A stretch of 64,000 nt of DNA. Origin: Monomorium pharaonis. Its lineage: Eukaryota; Arthropoda; Insecta; Hymenoptera; Formicidae. The stretch is taken from NCBI RefSeq assembly GCF_013373865.1, contig NC_050469.1:15854546-15918545 (forward strand), written 5' to 3'. Below the pieces are notes generated by a model, which was not told the DNA's origin, did no database searches, and saw only the letters and a list, made by a program, of their open reading frames with translations. Both the position numbers and the translations under genes were made by a program. Positions within the stretch are counted from its first letter, which is position 1, and every line of letters begins with the position of its first letter. This document shows, piece after piece, positions 1 through 10,416 of this stretch.

Positions 1-260
1 TGCGTACGTTATCGCTTGTTAAGATATTTTGTTGTCATTTGCACTAAATGCACCTATTCGATCGATCTCCAACTACTTCCAGCTGGGAGAAAACGAACAC
101 AGCGTTGGGAATTCTCAATACTACCAACTTAACCTTTTTTCCCAACATCAGCTAAAGCTATTTTCGAACGCAGGCAATATATGTTAAATGTATGTTATAT
201 CTTATAGCATTAGTATAAAGCCCTATTTATAAGTGAAAAATATGCTGCGGTTAATATTGA

Positions 261-522
261 TAAGGCACTATAAAAGTGAGTATTCTCATGTCCGCCATTT
301 TTCTTTTAACTAGCATGAAAAATTAGGTATGTTTTGTATATATATACGTCAATAATCTTTGGAAGCACCAAACTTTATGCGACAATGAAACGAAGACACG
401 ATATTTATGATCTTAAAACTGTAAAGGTTATTGCGATTATTATATATGTAAAACATTATGCTAGTTACTTGCTAGTTTGAAGAAAAATGGCGGACGTGAG
501 AATACCTATTTTTTTAGTGCTC
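261..522. repeat. MITE with 9-bp target-site duplication (Mutator-like)
   Basis: The two ends are imperfect inverted repeats that share GGCGGACRTGAGAATA-type sequence and AGTGCY termini. The identical 9-mer TAATATTGA lies immediately outside each end (252-260 and 523-531). A 9-bp TSD is typical of Mutator-like elements. The 262-bp interior has no ORF. Superfamily is inferred from TSD length only. Confidence 0.6.
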
Positions 523-585
523 TAATATTGACTACAGAGAATATCTGTTTTTGATATAATTGTTCAAAGTTCGTAATGCACAGAC

Positions 586-651
586 GTTAGATATTTTCAA
601 TCGGGTTGGAGATTAGTCGTATTTAATAATTATAATTCGATATATTTAAAC

Positions 652-695
<44 letters not shown>

Positions 696-776
696 GTTTA
701 AATATATCGTTAGATATTTTCAATCGGGTTGGAGATTAGTCGTATTTAATAATTATAATTCGATATATTTAAACAG

Positions 777-822
<46 letters not shown>

Positions 823-831
823 GAAAATACA
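586..831. repeat. 123-bp tandem duplication ending in (TA)n microsatellites
   Basis: A unit beginning GTTAGATATTTTCAATCGGG occurs at 586 and again at 709, a period of 123 bp. Each copy ends in a long TA run (about 654-692 and 778-818). It looks like a simple tandem duplication including its microsatellite. Confidence 0.8.
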
Positions 832-2217
832 TGTTACATCGTTCGTCCCTTTTCAACGTCTACGTTTGTCCTTTTCTACGTATGCCTATACCCCCACTCC
901 TAGCAGGCCTGGTCACCGAGCGTACGCACATGGTCGCGGAGCATGATCTCATGTCGTTACGTTTCGTATGACAGGTTTCATAACCTGAATATTCGCCAAC
1001 TTTAACGATTAATATCTCGAGATATTTGAGGTGATGTGTTTAAACTAAATAATTATCGAAATTTGTAGTAATTGAAGTGCCGTGCTTTATGTTTTTAAAA
1101 TTATATTTGCATTTTATTAAATATATATTGTGTGATTGTCACAAGTGAGGTGAATTGGTATTCACAACTGTGTTAATTTAAATAATATTGAAGAAGTGGC
1201 AACAGAAATTACAAAAGAATCCATGCAGTTACAATACATGGGATTCATTTCTCATGGGATACATGGGATTATAATCTCCGCTATTTGAATCTTGTGCAAT
1301 GTAACGAAGTCATCAACATTGCAGCTTGAATAATTATTTGTATTTATTGAAGAAAAAATATAACTTTCTTTCTTGTAACATATGTTTAGATAATCACATT
1401 TGTTTTTAATTCGTCTTGTATATTTGTGATTCAGTGAATGGGTGTAAGATGCAAAGTGTTATGTTATATATTGTGTATAATTCTAAAATTTAGTCAAATT
1501 TATGTGATTTTATTTTTAATGTTGCTGATGTAACTTAGTTTATGACTATACTTTATTTTGCGAAGTAAATTGTGCAGATAAAACTGTAAGGAATGCAGTT
1601 ACATAAGTAAAATAAAGATATTTTAACAACAACGAATTGTTATTACTGAAACTTAGTTATTAATTCTCTTCAAATCTTACTCGATTTTAATTGAAGAAGC
1701 AACACCTTTATATTTTTATTTTATCAAAAAATTTATGTGTATTGAAGTTATATTTTTAACATATGTATGTGTTGCTTATTTTACAAAGTGAAAGAGTGCA
1801 TTGTTACACTCCTTGCATTACATTATTAACCCTTTGTTGAGACCAATACAAGTTCTAATACTAATGAATGCAACTAATCTGACAGATTAACTAGCTAAAT
1901 CTTGATATTTCATGTTTAAAAAGAAATTAGTATGAAAGCGTAAGATATTGTATGAGTCAATGTTCTCGGGTTGAGGCTTTCTAAATTAGATTATATCAAT
2001 ACTACTGTAAACAAGTGCTGTTTGCATAGTTATTACGACATTGAAGTAATCTCTAAATATTAAAAATTTTAATGTTCAGCTTGGGAAAATTCATGAAGAA
2101 AATTTTATTGAATCTATGTCTATTCAATGTGCTATTTTGCCCGGTTATGCATTTTACTTACGAGTTGTCCAGGGTATATATATTTACAATTAAGTAAAAT
2201 GGTTTAATTAATTGGAC
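832..2217. other. AT-rich intergenic DNA, no gene seen
   Basis: No long ORF, RNA gene or clear TE end is visible. The interval is AT-rich with a short GC-richer stretch near 890-970. Confidence 0.5.
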
Positions 2218-2220
2218 TAA

Positions 2221-3238
2221 CAAGGGAACCTCGCGAACCCGAAAATTCTGATTTTAATGAAACTTGGCATAAATGTAGAGGGGGTGAATACATGAATTTA
2301 GAAATTAAAAGTTGGTGCTTATAAACGGTTTAAAGGGTTGAAACCACCCTTCAAAAATTTTGAGTTTTTGCTTTTTTTCGATATATCTCGTAAACTAAAC
2401 AAAATATTAAAAAATGTTTCATACAAAAGTTTTACAATATAAATACCTTTATTTAACTATGTTATTTATTAAAAAAAAATTTTTTTTTTAAAAACATTTT
2501 TTTTTCAAAGAAAAAAAAATTTTTGAAAAAAATAAATATGATAGTTGAATAGAGGTATTTATGCCGTAAAACTTTTGTATGAAACATTTTTTTATATTTT
2601 GTTTAGTTTACGAGATATAGCGAGAAAAGGTAAAAATATCTCAACCTTTAAAGGGTAATTTCACTCCTTCAAACCGTTTATAAGCCCAAACGAAAAATTT
2701 TCTAATTTTAATGAAACTTGGCATAAATGTAGAGGGAGTAAATATATTAATTTAGAAATGTTTTATTTTGGTTCAAAAACGGTTTGCAGGGGTGAAACCA
2801 CACTTCAAAGTTGAGACATTTTTGCATTTTCTCGATATATCTCGTGAACTAAACAAAATATTAAAAAATGTTTCATACAAAAGTTTTACGGCATAAATAC
2901 CTCCATTTAACTATGCTATTTATTTTTTTCAAAAAAATTTTGTTTTCAAAGAAAAAAAATTTATTTAAAAAAAAATTTTTTTTGAAAAAATAAATAGCAT
3001 AGTTAAATAAAGGTATTTATACTGTAAAACTTTTGTATGAAACATTTTTTAATACTTTGTTTAGTTTACGAGATATATCGAGAAAAGACAAAAACTCAAC
3101 ATTTTTGAAGGGTGGTTTCAACCCTTTAAACCGTTTATAAGCACCAACTTTTAATTTTTAAATTCATGTATTTACCCCTTCTACATTTATGCCAAGTTTT
3201 ATTAAAATCAGAATTTTCGGGTTCGCGAGGTTTCCTTG
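2221..3238. repeat. Fold-back element, CAAGG termini, TAA TSD
   Basis: Starts CAAGGGAACCTCGCGAAC and ends with its inverse, with TAA directly outside both ends (2218-2220, 3239-3241). The body is two palindromes in tandem made of roughly 250-bp arms containing the conserved AAACTTGGCATAAATGTAGA. There is no coding capacity. A related copy lies at 39585-43074. A 3-bp TAA/TTA TSD resembles PIF/Harbinger MITEs, but the family is not proven. Confidence 0.75.
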
Positions 3239-3907
3239 TAAGTTAAATTCTGTACTGAATCTACAGTATGGGTGCGTTTTTAAATTCGCAACGGATGCAC
3301 TGGAGTGTTTTTCTACCCTAAGAGCAAAAAGTCGACTTTAAGTCGACTTCATCAAAACTTAACTTGCCCTAAAGTCGACTTTTTTAAAGACGACTCTAAG
3401 GACGGGATTCATAGACCGATCTTAAGCTCAAGAATTGTCTTAAGTCTAGCTTCGAGCCGACTTGAGACTTACTTAACCAATGAAATAATAGCATTGACGT
3501 CTCAAGATCGTGCTTAAGCTGGAACTTGAATAAGATTCGACTATGAATTCCGGCCTAAGTCGGTTTATAGGGTGCGTTCGGGGAGACGCTATTAGCGCTA
3601 CCAGCATCAGTTTATCCTTGTTCTACTTTTAATGAGTAATGAAGATGGACTGATGCTGGTAGCGCTAATAGCGTCTCCCCGAACGCACTCATAGTTGGCG
3701 AATGACTCAAAAAACGTCGACTAAAAGTCGACTTCCCGTCATAACGAAAAGTTGACTTTCCGTCAACTTTAAACGTCAGATTTCAATCACTTTCTATGCA
3801 GGGGATCTATTACTGCCTACCGACAACTATCGGTGTCGATGCACAGATATTTTATATGGCAAAAAGCCTGCACAATGACGCCGATAGTTGTCAGTAGCCG
3901 GTACAAA
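3239..3907. other. GTCGAC-rich interval with hairpins, no gene
   Basis: Contains repeated AAAGTCGACTT motifs (about 3326-3385 and 3718-3735), the palindromic MITE at 3570-3690 and an imperfect hairpin near 3817-3895 (arms CGACAACTATCGG and inverse). A 70-residue reading frame at 3305-3517 has no recognisable features and is not called as a gene. Confidence 0.5.
3570..3690. repeat. 121-bp palindromic MITE
   Basis: Two 43-bp arms (3570-3612 and 3648-3690) are near-perfect inverse copies starting GGGTGCGTTCGGGGAGACGC. The loop is 35 bp. ATA flanks both sides (3567-3569, 3691-3693), which may be a 3-bp TSD. Confidence 0.8.
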
Positions 3908-4568
3908 AGAGTGAGTCCCTGATGCGCACAGTAATAAATGGATACAGCAAGCTGAGTGAAACGGACACAGTAACAAACGGACACAGACCAAACGGACACA
4001 GTAATAAACGGACACAGTAACAAACGGACACAGTGCGAAACGGACACAGACCAAATGCGCACAGAGCAAAACGGACACAGTGCGAAACGGACACAGACCA
4101 AATGCGCACAGAGCGAAACGGACACAGTGCGAAACGGACACAGACCAAATGCGCACACTGCACATGCGCACGGACCAAATGCATACACGGAAAGTCGCAA
4201 ACCCATGTGATGCAGTGAATGCTTTGCACGCACACACACACACATACGGGGGGGGCAAGGGGGGCCTTCTGCCCCTCTCCCGCACCCACCCCGTCCAAGT
4301 CGCTAACCTATGTGGACTTTACTCTGCTTGCAATGTACATGGATTGCATTTGGTCCGTGCGCACGTGCAGTGTGCGCATGTGCAGTGTGCGCATTTGGTC
4401 CGTGCGCACGTGCAGTGTGCGCATGTGCAGTGTGCGCATTTGGTCCGTATGCATTTGGTCCGTGCGCATTTGGTCTGTGTCCGTTTGTTACTGTGTCCGT
4501 TTGTTACTGTGTCCGTTTCACTCAGCCTGCTGTGTCCGTTTATTACTGTGCGCATCTGGGACGCTCCC
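3908..4568. mobile_element. Composite palindromic element, copy 1 (core plus GGACACAG/GCGCACAG arms)
   Basis: A conserved core (4194-4315) with a short AC run and a GGGGCCTTCTGCCCC hairpin is flanked by inverted arms of degenerate 15-16-bp units of the type AAACGGACACAG and AAATGCGCACAG. The ends are AGAGTGAGTCCCTGATGCGC and the inverse form ending GGGACGCTCCC. The 7-mer flanks GTACAAA (3901-3907) and GTACAGA (4569-4575) differ at one base and look like a TSD. Long open frames across the arms are repeat artefacts. Internal architecture matches 15033-16112 closely. Confidence 0.75.
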
Positions 4569-4861
4569 GTACAGAATAGGGTCCCAGATCGAAAACGCGG
4601 AAATTATGGATGGAAGTATATTTTTAAGGTTATGAGTAGATGTTTAACTCGTTCTGTCAAATATAAGAAAAAGTTTTCGGGATAATTCCCAAAACATCAA
4701 AGAAATAGACGTAATTTGCTGCTTTATTATTGTGATTCTGAACCTCTTGTCAATCAAATCATTGTGGTGGTGATATTCTTATCCTTAAGTCATCTGCGAT
4801 TTCTAACATTTCATGCGATCACTAACATTTCACAACTTACAAACAAATTTAAAAAAAAAGG
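4569..4861. other. Short unassigned spacer
   Basis: Ordinary AT-rich sequence between two repeat blocks. No gene or TE end recognised. Confidence 0.4.
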
Positions 4862-5507
4862 ATTAATATTGACGTTGACAATATTGACGCGTCGTCAATA
4901 TTGACGCGAAGGCAATATCGACGCGTGGCCAATAGTGACGTGGTCAATATTGACGCGTGGGCAATAGTGACGTGGCCAATATTGACGCGTGAACAATGAC
5001 GTGGGCAATAATGACGTAGGCAACATTGACGCGTGGTCAATAGTGACGTGGTCAATATTGACGCGTGGCCAATAGTGACGTGGCCAATATTGACGCGTGG
5101 GCAATAATGACGTGGTCAATAATGACGCGTGGCCAATATTGACGTGGGCAATATTGACGTGGGCAATATCACGCGTCGCCAATATTGACGTGGGCAATAT
5201 CACGCGTGGCCAATATTGACGTGGCCAATAATTGACGTGGTCAATATTGACGCATGGCCAATAATGACGTGGCCAATAATGACGTGTGGCCAATATTAAC
5301 GCGTGGGCAATAATGACGTGGTCAATATTGACGCGTGGGCAATAATGACGTGGTCAGTAATGACGCGTGGCCAATATTGACGTGGCCAATATTGACGTGG
5401 CCAATCCACCCCGTGGTCAATCGGGATCGTGGTCAATATTGACGTAGCCAATATTGACGTGGTCAATATTGACGTGGCCAATATTGACGTGGCCAAACGG
5501 GTGCCAC
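4862..5507. repeat. Minisatellite array of 15-16-bp ATTGACGTGGCCAAT-type units
   Basis: About 40 degenerate copies of a unit like AATATTGACGTGGCC, all in one orientation, ending with GGGTGCCACTC. The same unit forms the right arm of the composite element at 19195-19814, but no AC-run core is present here. The array abuts a LINE gag remnant at 5508. Confidence 0.85.
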
Positions 5508-5969
5508 TCGGCGAACCTACTAAAATTCACAAAATCGAAAGACTCAAAACCAAAAACCCGCTGAATCATGAATCTCTTATTGATACCCATTCAATCAAAA
5601 TTTGGTTTGAGGATACTTTGTTGCCAGAATTCATCAATATATGGAGAGTTAAGTGTCCTGTCTCACCATTTATCAATAGAGTCAGGAAGTGCCTCCAGAT
5701 GGGGTCATTCTGCTTTTGCTTGTAGAGGGACTCCCGCCTGTAGTAGATGTGATGAGTCACATAAATCTGAAACATGCTACAGCATTACTGTTAAATGTGC
5801 CAATTGTAAGGGCAGTCATCATTCGTTTGATATTAACTGTCCAATATTTACTAGATTCAAGATTATCAATACAATCATGTCATTTTGTAACACGGACAGA
5901 AGAAACGCTATTAAACTTATGAAGGCTAAAGATATTACATCAACATTAATGGCATTAAAATATCTTTAA
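5508..5969 (+). pseudogene. LINE A ORF1 (gag-like) remnant with zinc knuckles
   Basis: Gag-like nucleic-acid-binding protein of a non-LTR retrotransposon. The upper part (to about 5700) reads in one frame and then shifts by one base into a frame with two CCHC-like knuckles, CSRCDESHKSETC and CANCKGSHHSFDINC, followed by CPIF. Paired knuckles of this kind are usual in ORF1 of the I/Jockey group (family knowledge). The frame ends at 5969. The shift shows the copy is dead. It is the 5' part of the LINE that continues at 6714 and on to 18.2 kb. Confidence 0.7.
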
Positions 5970-6713
5970 ATCTGCTGCCTTTATGGGCTGATCCCTTGAT
6001 AGCTCTGGCCGGACTCCCCAAAAATCAAAAACAAATTCCATCTCCCTAATCTCTCAAGAAAATACTATCGAAAAAATTTTAACAGATAATAATCCCACTC
6101 GTAAGATTAACAAATCTACTAGTAATATTAAACATAATATCCTAAACGACTTCGCATTAACAGTGATCCAACTATTTGTTCTTTTAATACGGATAATACC
6201 AAATCTAATATTCAAAAACAGCCATTATCAAATAAGGGCTCTATATTGAATCTCAATGTAGACCCTCCTATCAGTTCTCATAACTGTATAATTCTCTACC
6301 TTGTATAATTCTTATCCTTATCGAGAGACCCTGTCCTCTAACATTGGTGAGTCTATCTCTAGTTTAGAAGAGGGCTCTATTTCGAATAAATTTAATTCGT
6401 TACATAATACACAGGAAATTTCCCAAGACTCAAGAAGTCAACTCTTAGTAGGAATTATTTTAAATAATATATACATGATACTTAGAGAAAATAAACATTT
6501 TTTCGACATAAAAGCTAAAATCCTTGATTATATATATAACATTAAGTTATAAATATTCTGTTATTTATATATCTATAGATCAAAATTATTTTTATTACTT
6601 CATAAACTTATTCATTTCATTAAACTTTCTTAATATCTTTTTAAATTATAATCTTTTTGTATATTTCTATCACCAGTATTTAATTTTAATCAAGTCTCTT
6701 TTCTTGCCTTATT
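5970..6713 (+). other. LINE A: decayed end of ORF1 and inter-ORF region
   Basis: AT-rich sequence between the zinc-knuckle ORF and the endonuclease start. Short frames only. It probably holds the decayed C-terminal tail of ORF1 and the spacer to ORF2. Confidence 0.4.
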
Positions 6714-7787
6714 ATGAGCATAAAAGCCTTACAATGGAATTGTAGAGGTTCTCACGGAAAATTTGCTGAAATATCTAACTTAATTTTGAGTTATGACATC
6801 GTATGTTTTCGGGAGACTTGGTTAAAGAATAATGACTACTTCTCTTTCAAGCATTTTGTCACTTTTAGATGTGATCGTATCACTAACATAATTGGTGGTG
6901 GTGTCGCCATCTTGTGCAGAGGATCCTTGGATACTATCCATATTGAAGTTTCTCTCCCCCCCCCTCTTTTAATATGGACATTTCTGTGATTAAAGTTAAA
7001 TTAACTTCTACATACTTATTTATAGCATCAATTTATAACCCTTCAGCTAATAATACAAATAAATCAAGTGGAAATTTTTACTTGACTATTTGTCTCGAGT
7101 ATGTTCTCAATCCCCTCTCTTAATCTGCGGAGATTTTAATGCACAGCATGCCTCCTGGGGTTCTTCACTCCCTAATTCTAGTGGTAATGCTCTTAATGAT
7201 ATTATTGATATATCTGATTTCGTTTATTTGAACGATAGTTCCCCCACAAGAGTCTCTGCTAACTCTGATAACCACAGTGTTCCAGATCTGTCCCTCGTGT
7301 CATCCCGGTTTAGCTCTCACTGCTTTTGGTCTCTTTTAGAAGAACCATTTGGCAGTGATCATATGCCTATAGTAATTGACATAAATATTAATTGTAACAT
7401 TTTAAATTCTTATTATTATAATCGTTCTAAACTAATTTATAAGCATTTTGATAAGTCATTATTTTCAAAATTTTGCGATGAATATTTTAGTAATATTAAT
7501 GAATTTTCTGACCTGGGGTAGTGACATTTATGATCTGTGGTATCTTGGCGTTATCAATTGTGCATATATGGCGGGTATAAGATCCTCTGACAAGGAGGGT
7601 AATATTAAATATTTCGACAAACATCTTGGTAAATAGAATTCTTATAAACCGGTTCTTTCCCATGGTAATTCCAATCAGCCATGGTGGGATGCAGATTGCT
7701 CTATGGCAGTCGCTGATAGACTTAAAGCCTTCAAGTTATTGAAGAATCACCCTAATAGAACAAATCTGCTTGGATATCGAGAAGCTT
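6714..7787 (+). pseudogene. LINE A ORF2, APE-type endonuclease part
   Basis: N-terminal apurinic-like endonuclease of a non-LTR retrotransposon, which nicks target DNA to prime reverse transcription. It starts MSIKALQWNCRGSHGKF and shows ETWL, ICGDFNAQHASWG (about 7120) and the terminal GSDHMPI motif (about 7350). The frame is broken at a C-run near 6957-6965 and again near 7520. The following 7640-7787 encodes the linker toward the RT, with PWWD near 7680, and is cut at 7788 by a solo-LTR candidate. The HASWG form with a downstream RNase H suggests an I/LOA-like clade, which is inference. Confidence 0.8.
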
Positions 7788-7949
7788 TGTAACCGTGAAT
7801 CCTGTGTCCTTATTGGCTGCGGATAGCCGCGTGATTCAGGGTCCGGGCTGAGGGCTCAAATAAGTGAGAAGACGGTGGTATTCGGTATAATACTATGGTT
7901 TATTGCAAAATAACTCCTACGCTAATATATACAAGGCCCTATACTAATA

Positions 7950-8555
7950 GGGAGCGGTGCCCTTGCACACGGTTCAAATGGACACGGTGCATTTGGACAC
8001 GGTGCTTTTGGACACGATATCTTGCGCACGGTTCAAATGACCACGGTGCATTTGCACACTGTGCATTTGGACACAAAAGAAATTTTATTAAAAATGTACA
8101 CCAGTTATATGCACACGTAAAATTTGACCACCGATATTTGCACACAAAAAATGCCCACCGTTCACTTGGACACGTAAAAGTTGCACACCATTTATTTGCA
8201 CACCGCTCACTTGCCCACCACTCATTTGCACACCAAGAAATGCGCACCGATCATTTGCACACGAAAAGATGCGCACTGATCATTTGCACACGAAAAAATG
8301 CGCACTGATCATTTACACACGGAAAGATGTGCACTGATCATTTGCACACGAAAAGATGCTCACTGATCATTTGCACACAGAAAGTTGCACACCGTTCAGT
8401 TGCACATCGTTCAGTTGCACACCGTTCAATCAAACGCGTATTAAATATTCATACATTGTGGCTGCGTTGCAATGTGTATGCGGGTTAGCGACTTGGGTTA
8501 GCGACTTGGATGGGGTGGGTGCGGAAGGAGGAACCAAAGGCCCCCTTGCACCCCC

Positions 8556-8654
<99 letters not shown>

Positions 8655-9225
8655 GCATTCACTGCACCACATGGGTTTGCGACTTAAGTGATGTGCAATT
8701 GAACGGTGTGCAATTGAACGATGTGCAACTGAGCGGTGTGCGAATAAACGGTGTGCATCTTTCTGTGTGCAAATGATCAGTGCGCATCTTTTCGTGTGCA
8801 AATGATCGGTGCGCATCTTTTTGTGCGCAAATGATCAGTGCGCATCTTTCCGTGTGCAAATGATCGGTGCGCATCTTTCCGTGTGCAAATAATCGGTGCG
8901 CATTTCTTGGTGTGCAAATGAGTGATGGGCAAGTGAACGGTGTGTAAGTGAATGGTGTGCAAGTGAGCGGTGTGCAAATGAATGGTGTGCAACTTTTACG
9001 TGTCCAAGTAAACGGTGGGCATTTTTTCGTGTGCAAATATCCGGTGGTCAAGTTTTACGTGTGCATATAACTGGTGTACATTTTTAATAAAATTTCTTTT
9101 GTGTCCAAATACATAGTGTGCAAATGCACCGTGGTCATTTGAACCGTGTGCAAGATATCGTGTCCAAAAGCACCGTGTCCAAATGCACCGTGTCCATTTA
9201 AATCGTGTCCAACTGAGTGCCACCC
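7950..9225. mobile_element. Composite palindromic element, copy 2 (TTGCACACG arms)
   Basis: Left arm (7962-8450) and right arm (8686-9210) are inverted arrays of units such as ATTTGCACACGGTGC and ATGCGCACTGATC. They surround a core at 8483-8685 in reverse orientation, with a (TG) run of nearly 90 bp. The ends are GGGAGCGGTGCCC and GAGTGCCACCC. An imperfect 14-mer GCTAATATRTACAA lies 15 bp left of the left end (7921-7934) and 2 bp right of the right end (9228-9241), so the exact termini are uncertain. Confidence 0.7.
8563..8650. repeat. (TG)n microsatellite in composite core
   Basis: Nearly 90 bp of uninterrupted TG dinucleotide. This is the longest dinucleotide run in the window and sits at the conserved position inside the composite-element core. 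Confidence 0.95.
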
Positions 9226-9304
9226 ATGCTAATATGTACAATGTGTAATCTCGCCGTGCGAGATATTCGTGCTGGTGACTATGTCGCGGCATGCGTTCGT
9301 GTGT

Positions 9305-9482
9305 GAGCGGTGCCCTGATTGGCTGCGACGGCGCGTATGCTCGGTGTCGGTGCGGTGCCGTGACTGGCTGCGGTGGCGCGTGTGATCGGTGTCGGTGCGG
9401 TGCCGTGACTGGCTGCGGCGGCGCGTATGATCGGTGTCGGTGCGGTGCCGTGATTGGCTGTGGCGGCGCGCGTGCCGGTCGG
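9305..9482. repeat. 45-bp GC-rich tandem repeat
   Basis: Four units with period about 45 bp, each carrying GCGGTGCCGTGAYTGGCTGC and ATCGGTGTCGGTGC. It lies within the solo-LTR candidate. Confidence 0.8.
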
Positions 9483-10105
9483 TCGGCGCGGAGATTGGCG
9501 GCGGGCGCGGTACTGGTACCGGTCGGTGCGGCACGTCGATATGCTGTGGCCTTAAGGCCCGACGCTAGCGGCGCTATGACATGCGGTGGCCAGCCTGGCC
9601 GGCGATATAGCGGTGCGTGAAACGGTGTGATTGGCGGCGGTGTACCCGGTGTCAGCTGTTCAACGCATCAGCTGACGCGATCGATGCAATCGTTTGGATC
9701 ACTTCGCGTGGGTGACGGATCGCGGTGCCGGTTTCCCCTCAGTGCGGGGCACCCGGGTGAGACGACGCCTGCGACCACTCAGTGCGTGGCCGAGAGCCTG
9801 GGTACGGATCGTGTCGGTGAGTTGCCGCTCGGTACGCGGTCAGGAAGGCACTCACTGCGTGCCGGAAGGATCGTGTCTTAGGTTATGGCGCTCAATGTGC
9901 GCTCGAGGATGCCTGGCTCAATGCACCAGGAGGTACGGTCTGCTCAGTGCGCAGGCCGAGGAAACTCTATCTCTTATCGCGAGTGGAGGGTTTATATACT
10001 CTCCACCCGATGGTAAGGGAAGCAGAGAAGAGCGGAGGGAGCGTGCGAGGTGGGGATAACGGCATTACCTCCGTTCTAGCGGCAGCAGGGGAACGGCTCG
10101 TTACA

Positions 10106-10416
10106 GCCTCTAAGTTGACAAGAAAATTGATTTTGAAGAAAAAATCGCAAAATTTTAAAAATTTTATTGAGGCAATTGGTCACAATTTCAATTCAAAATC
10201 ATTTTGGAACACTATTAATAAGTTTAAAAACAGCGTTTATTTCCACTCAAAGGATCATTTCAATATTTCAAGATTTGAGAAAATTAAAACAGCTATTAAT
10301 AAAGTTGCTCCTCATTGGTGCGATCTTTCCTTCTCGGATATACAACACTGTGATTCAGTATCGCTGTATGACGAAACCTTTCAATTGTACGAACTCCATG
10401 ATGCAATCAAAGCCTT
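10106..10416 (+). pseudogene. LINE A ORF2, segment between endonuclease and RT
   Basis: The open frame resumes directly after the LTR candidate and encodes a lysine-rich linker followed by a region with SFWNTINKFKN, the usual approach to the RT fingers in I-like LINEs. It is cut at 10416 by a CCCAGG element, and the coding frame picks up again at 11990 with the KAGSASGPDLLDN region. Removing one TT and the element restores a plausible target, which supports a clean insertion. Confidence 0.75.

Larger units (their letters stand above)
7788..10105. mobile_element. Solo LTR candidate inserted in LINE A
   Basis: The interval begins TGTAACCGTGAATCC and ends GCTCGTTACA, the TG...CA form of an LTR, and interrupts the LINE coding frame. 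The flanks GCTT (7784-7787) and GCCT (10106-10109) fit a 4-bp TSD with one change. No gag or pol lies inside, so it would be a solo LTR enlarged by a nested composite element (7950-9225) and a 45-bp tandem repeat near 9305-9480. A DNA transposon with short TIRs is the alternative. Confidence 0.55.

Noticed and set aside
3817..4298. Long overlapping open frames rich in Cys, Val and Arg on both strands
   Set aside because: They translate the minisatellite arms and exist in several frames at once, so they are composition artefacts. The same holds for frames in 4849-5496, 7895-9292, 19188-19845 and 62046-63583.
7962..9210. Regular spaced repeats that look like a CRISPR array
   Set aside because: Units are degenerate 15-16 bp with no unique spacers, occur inverted about a core, and the DNA is eukaryotic.
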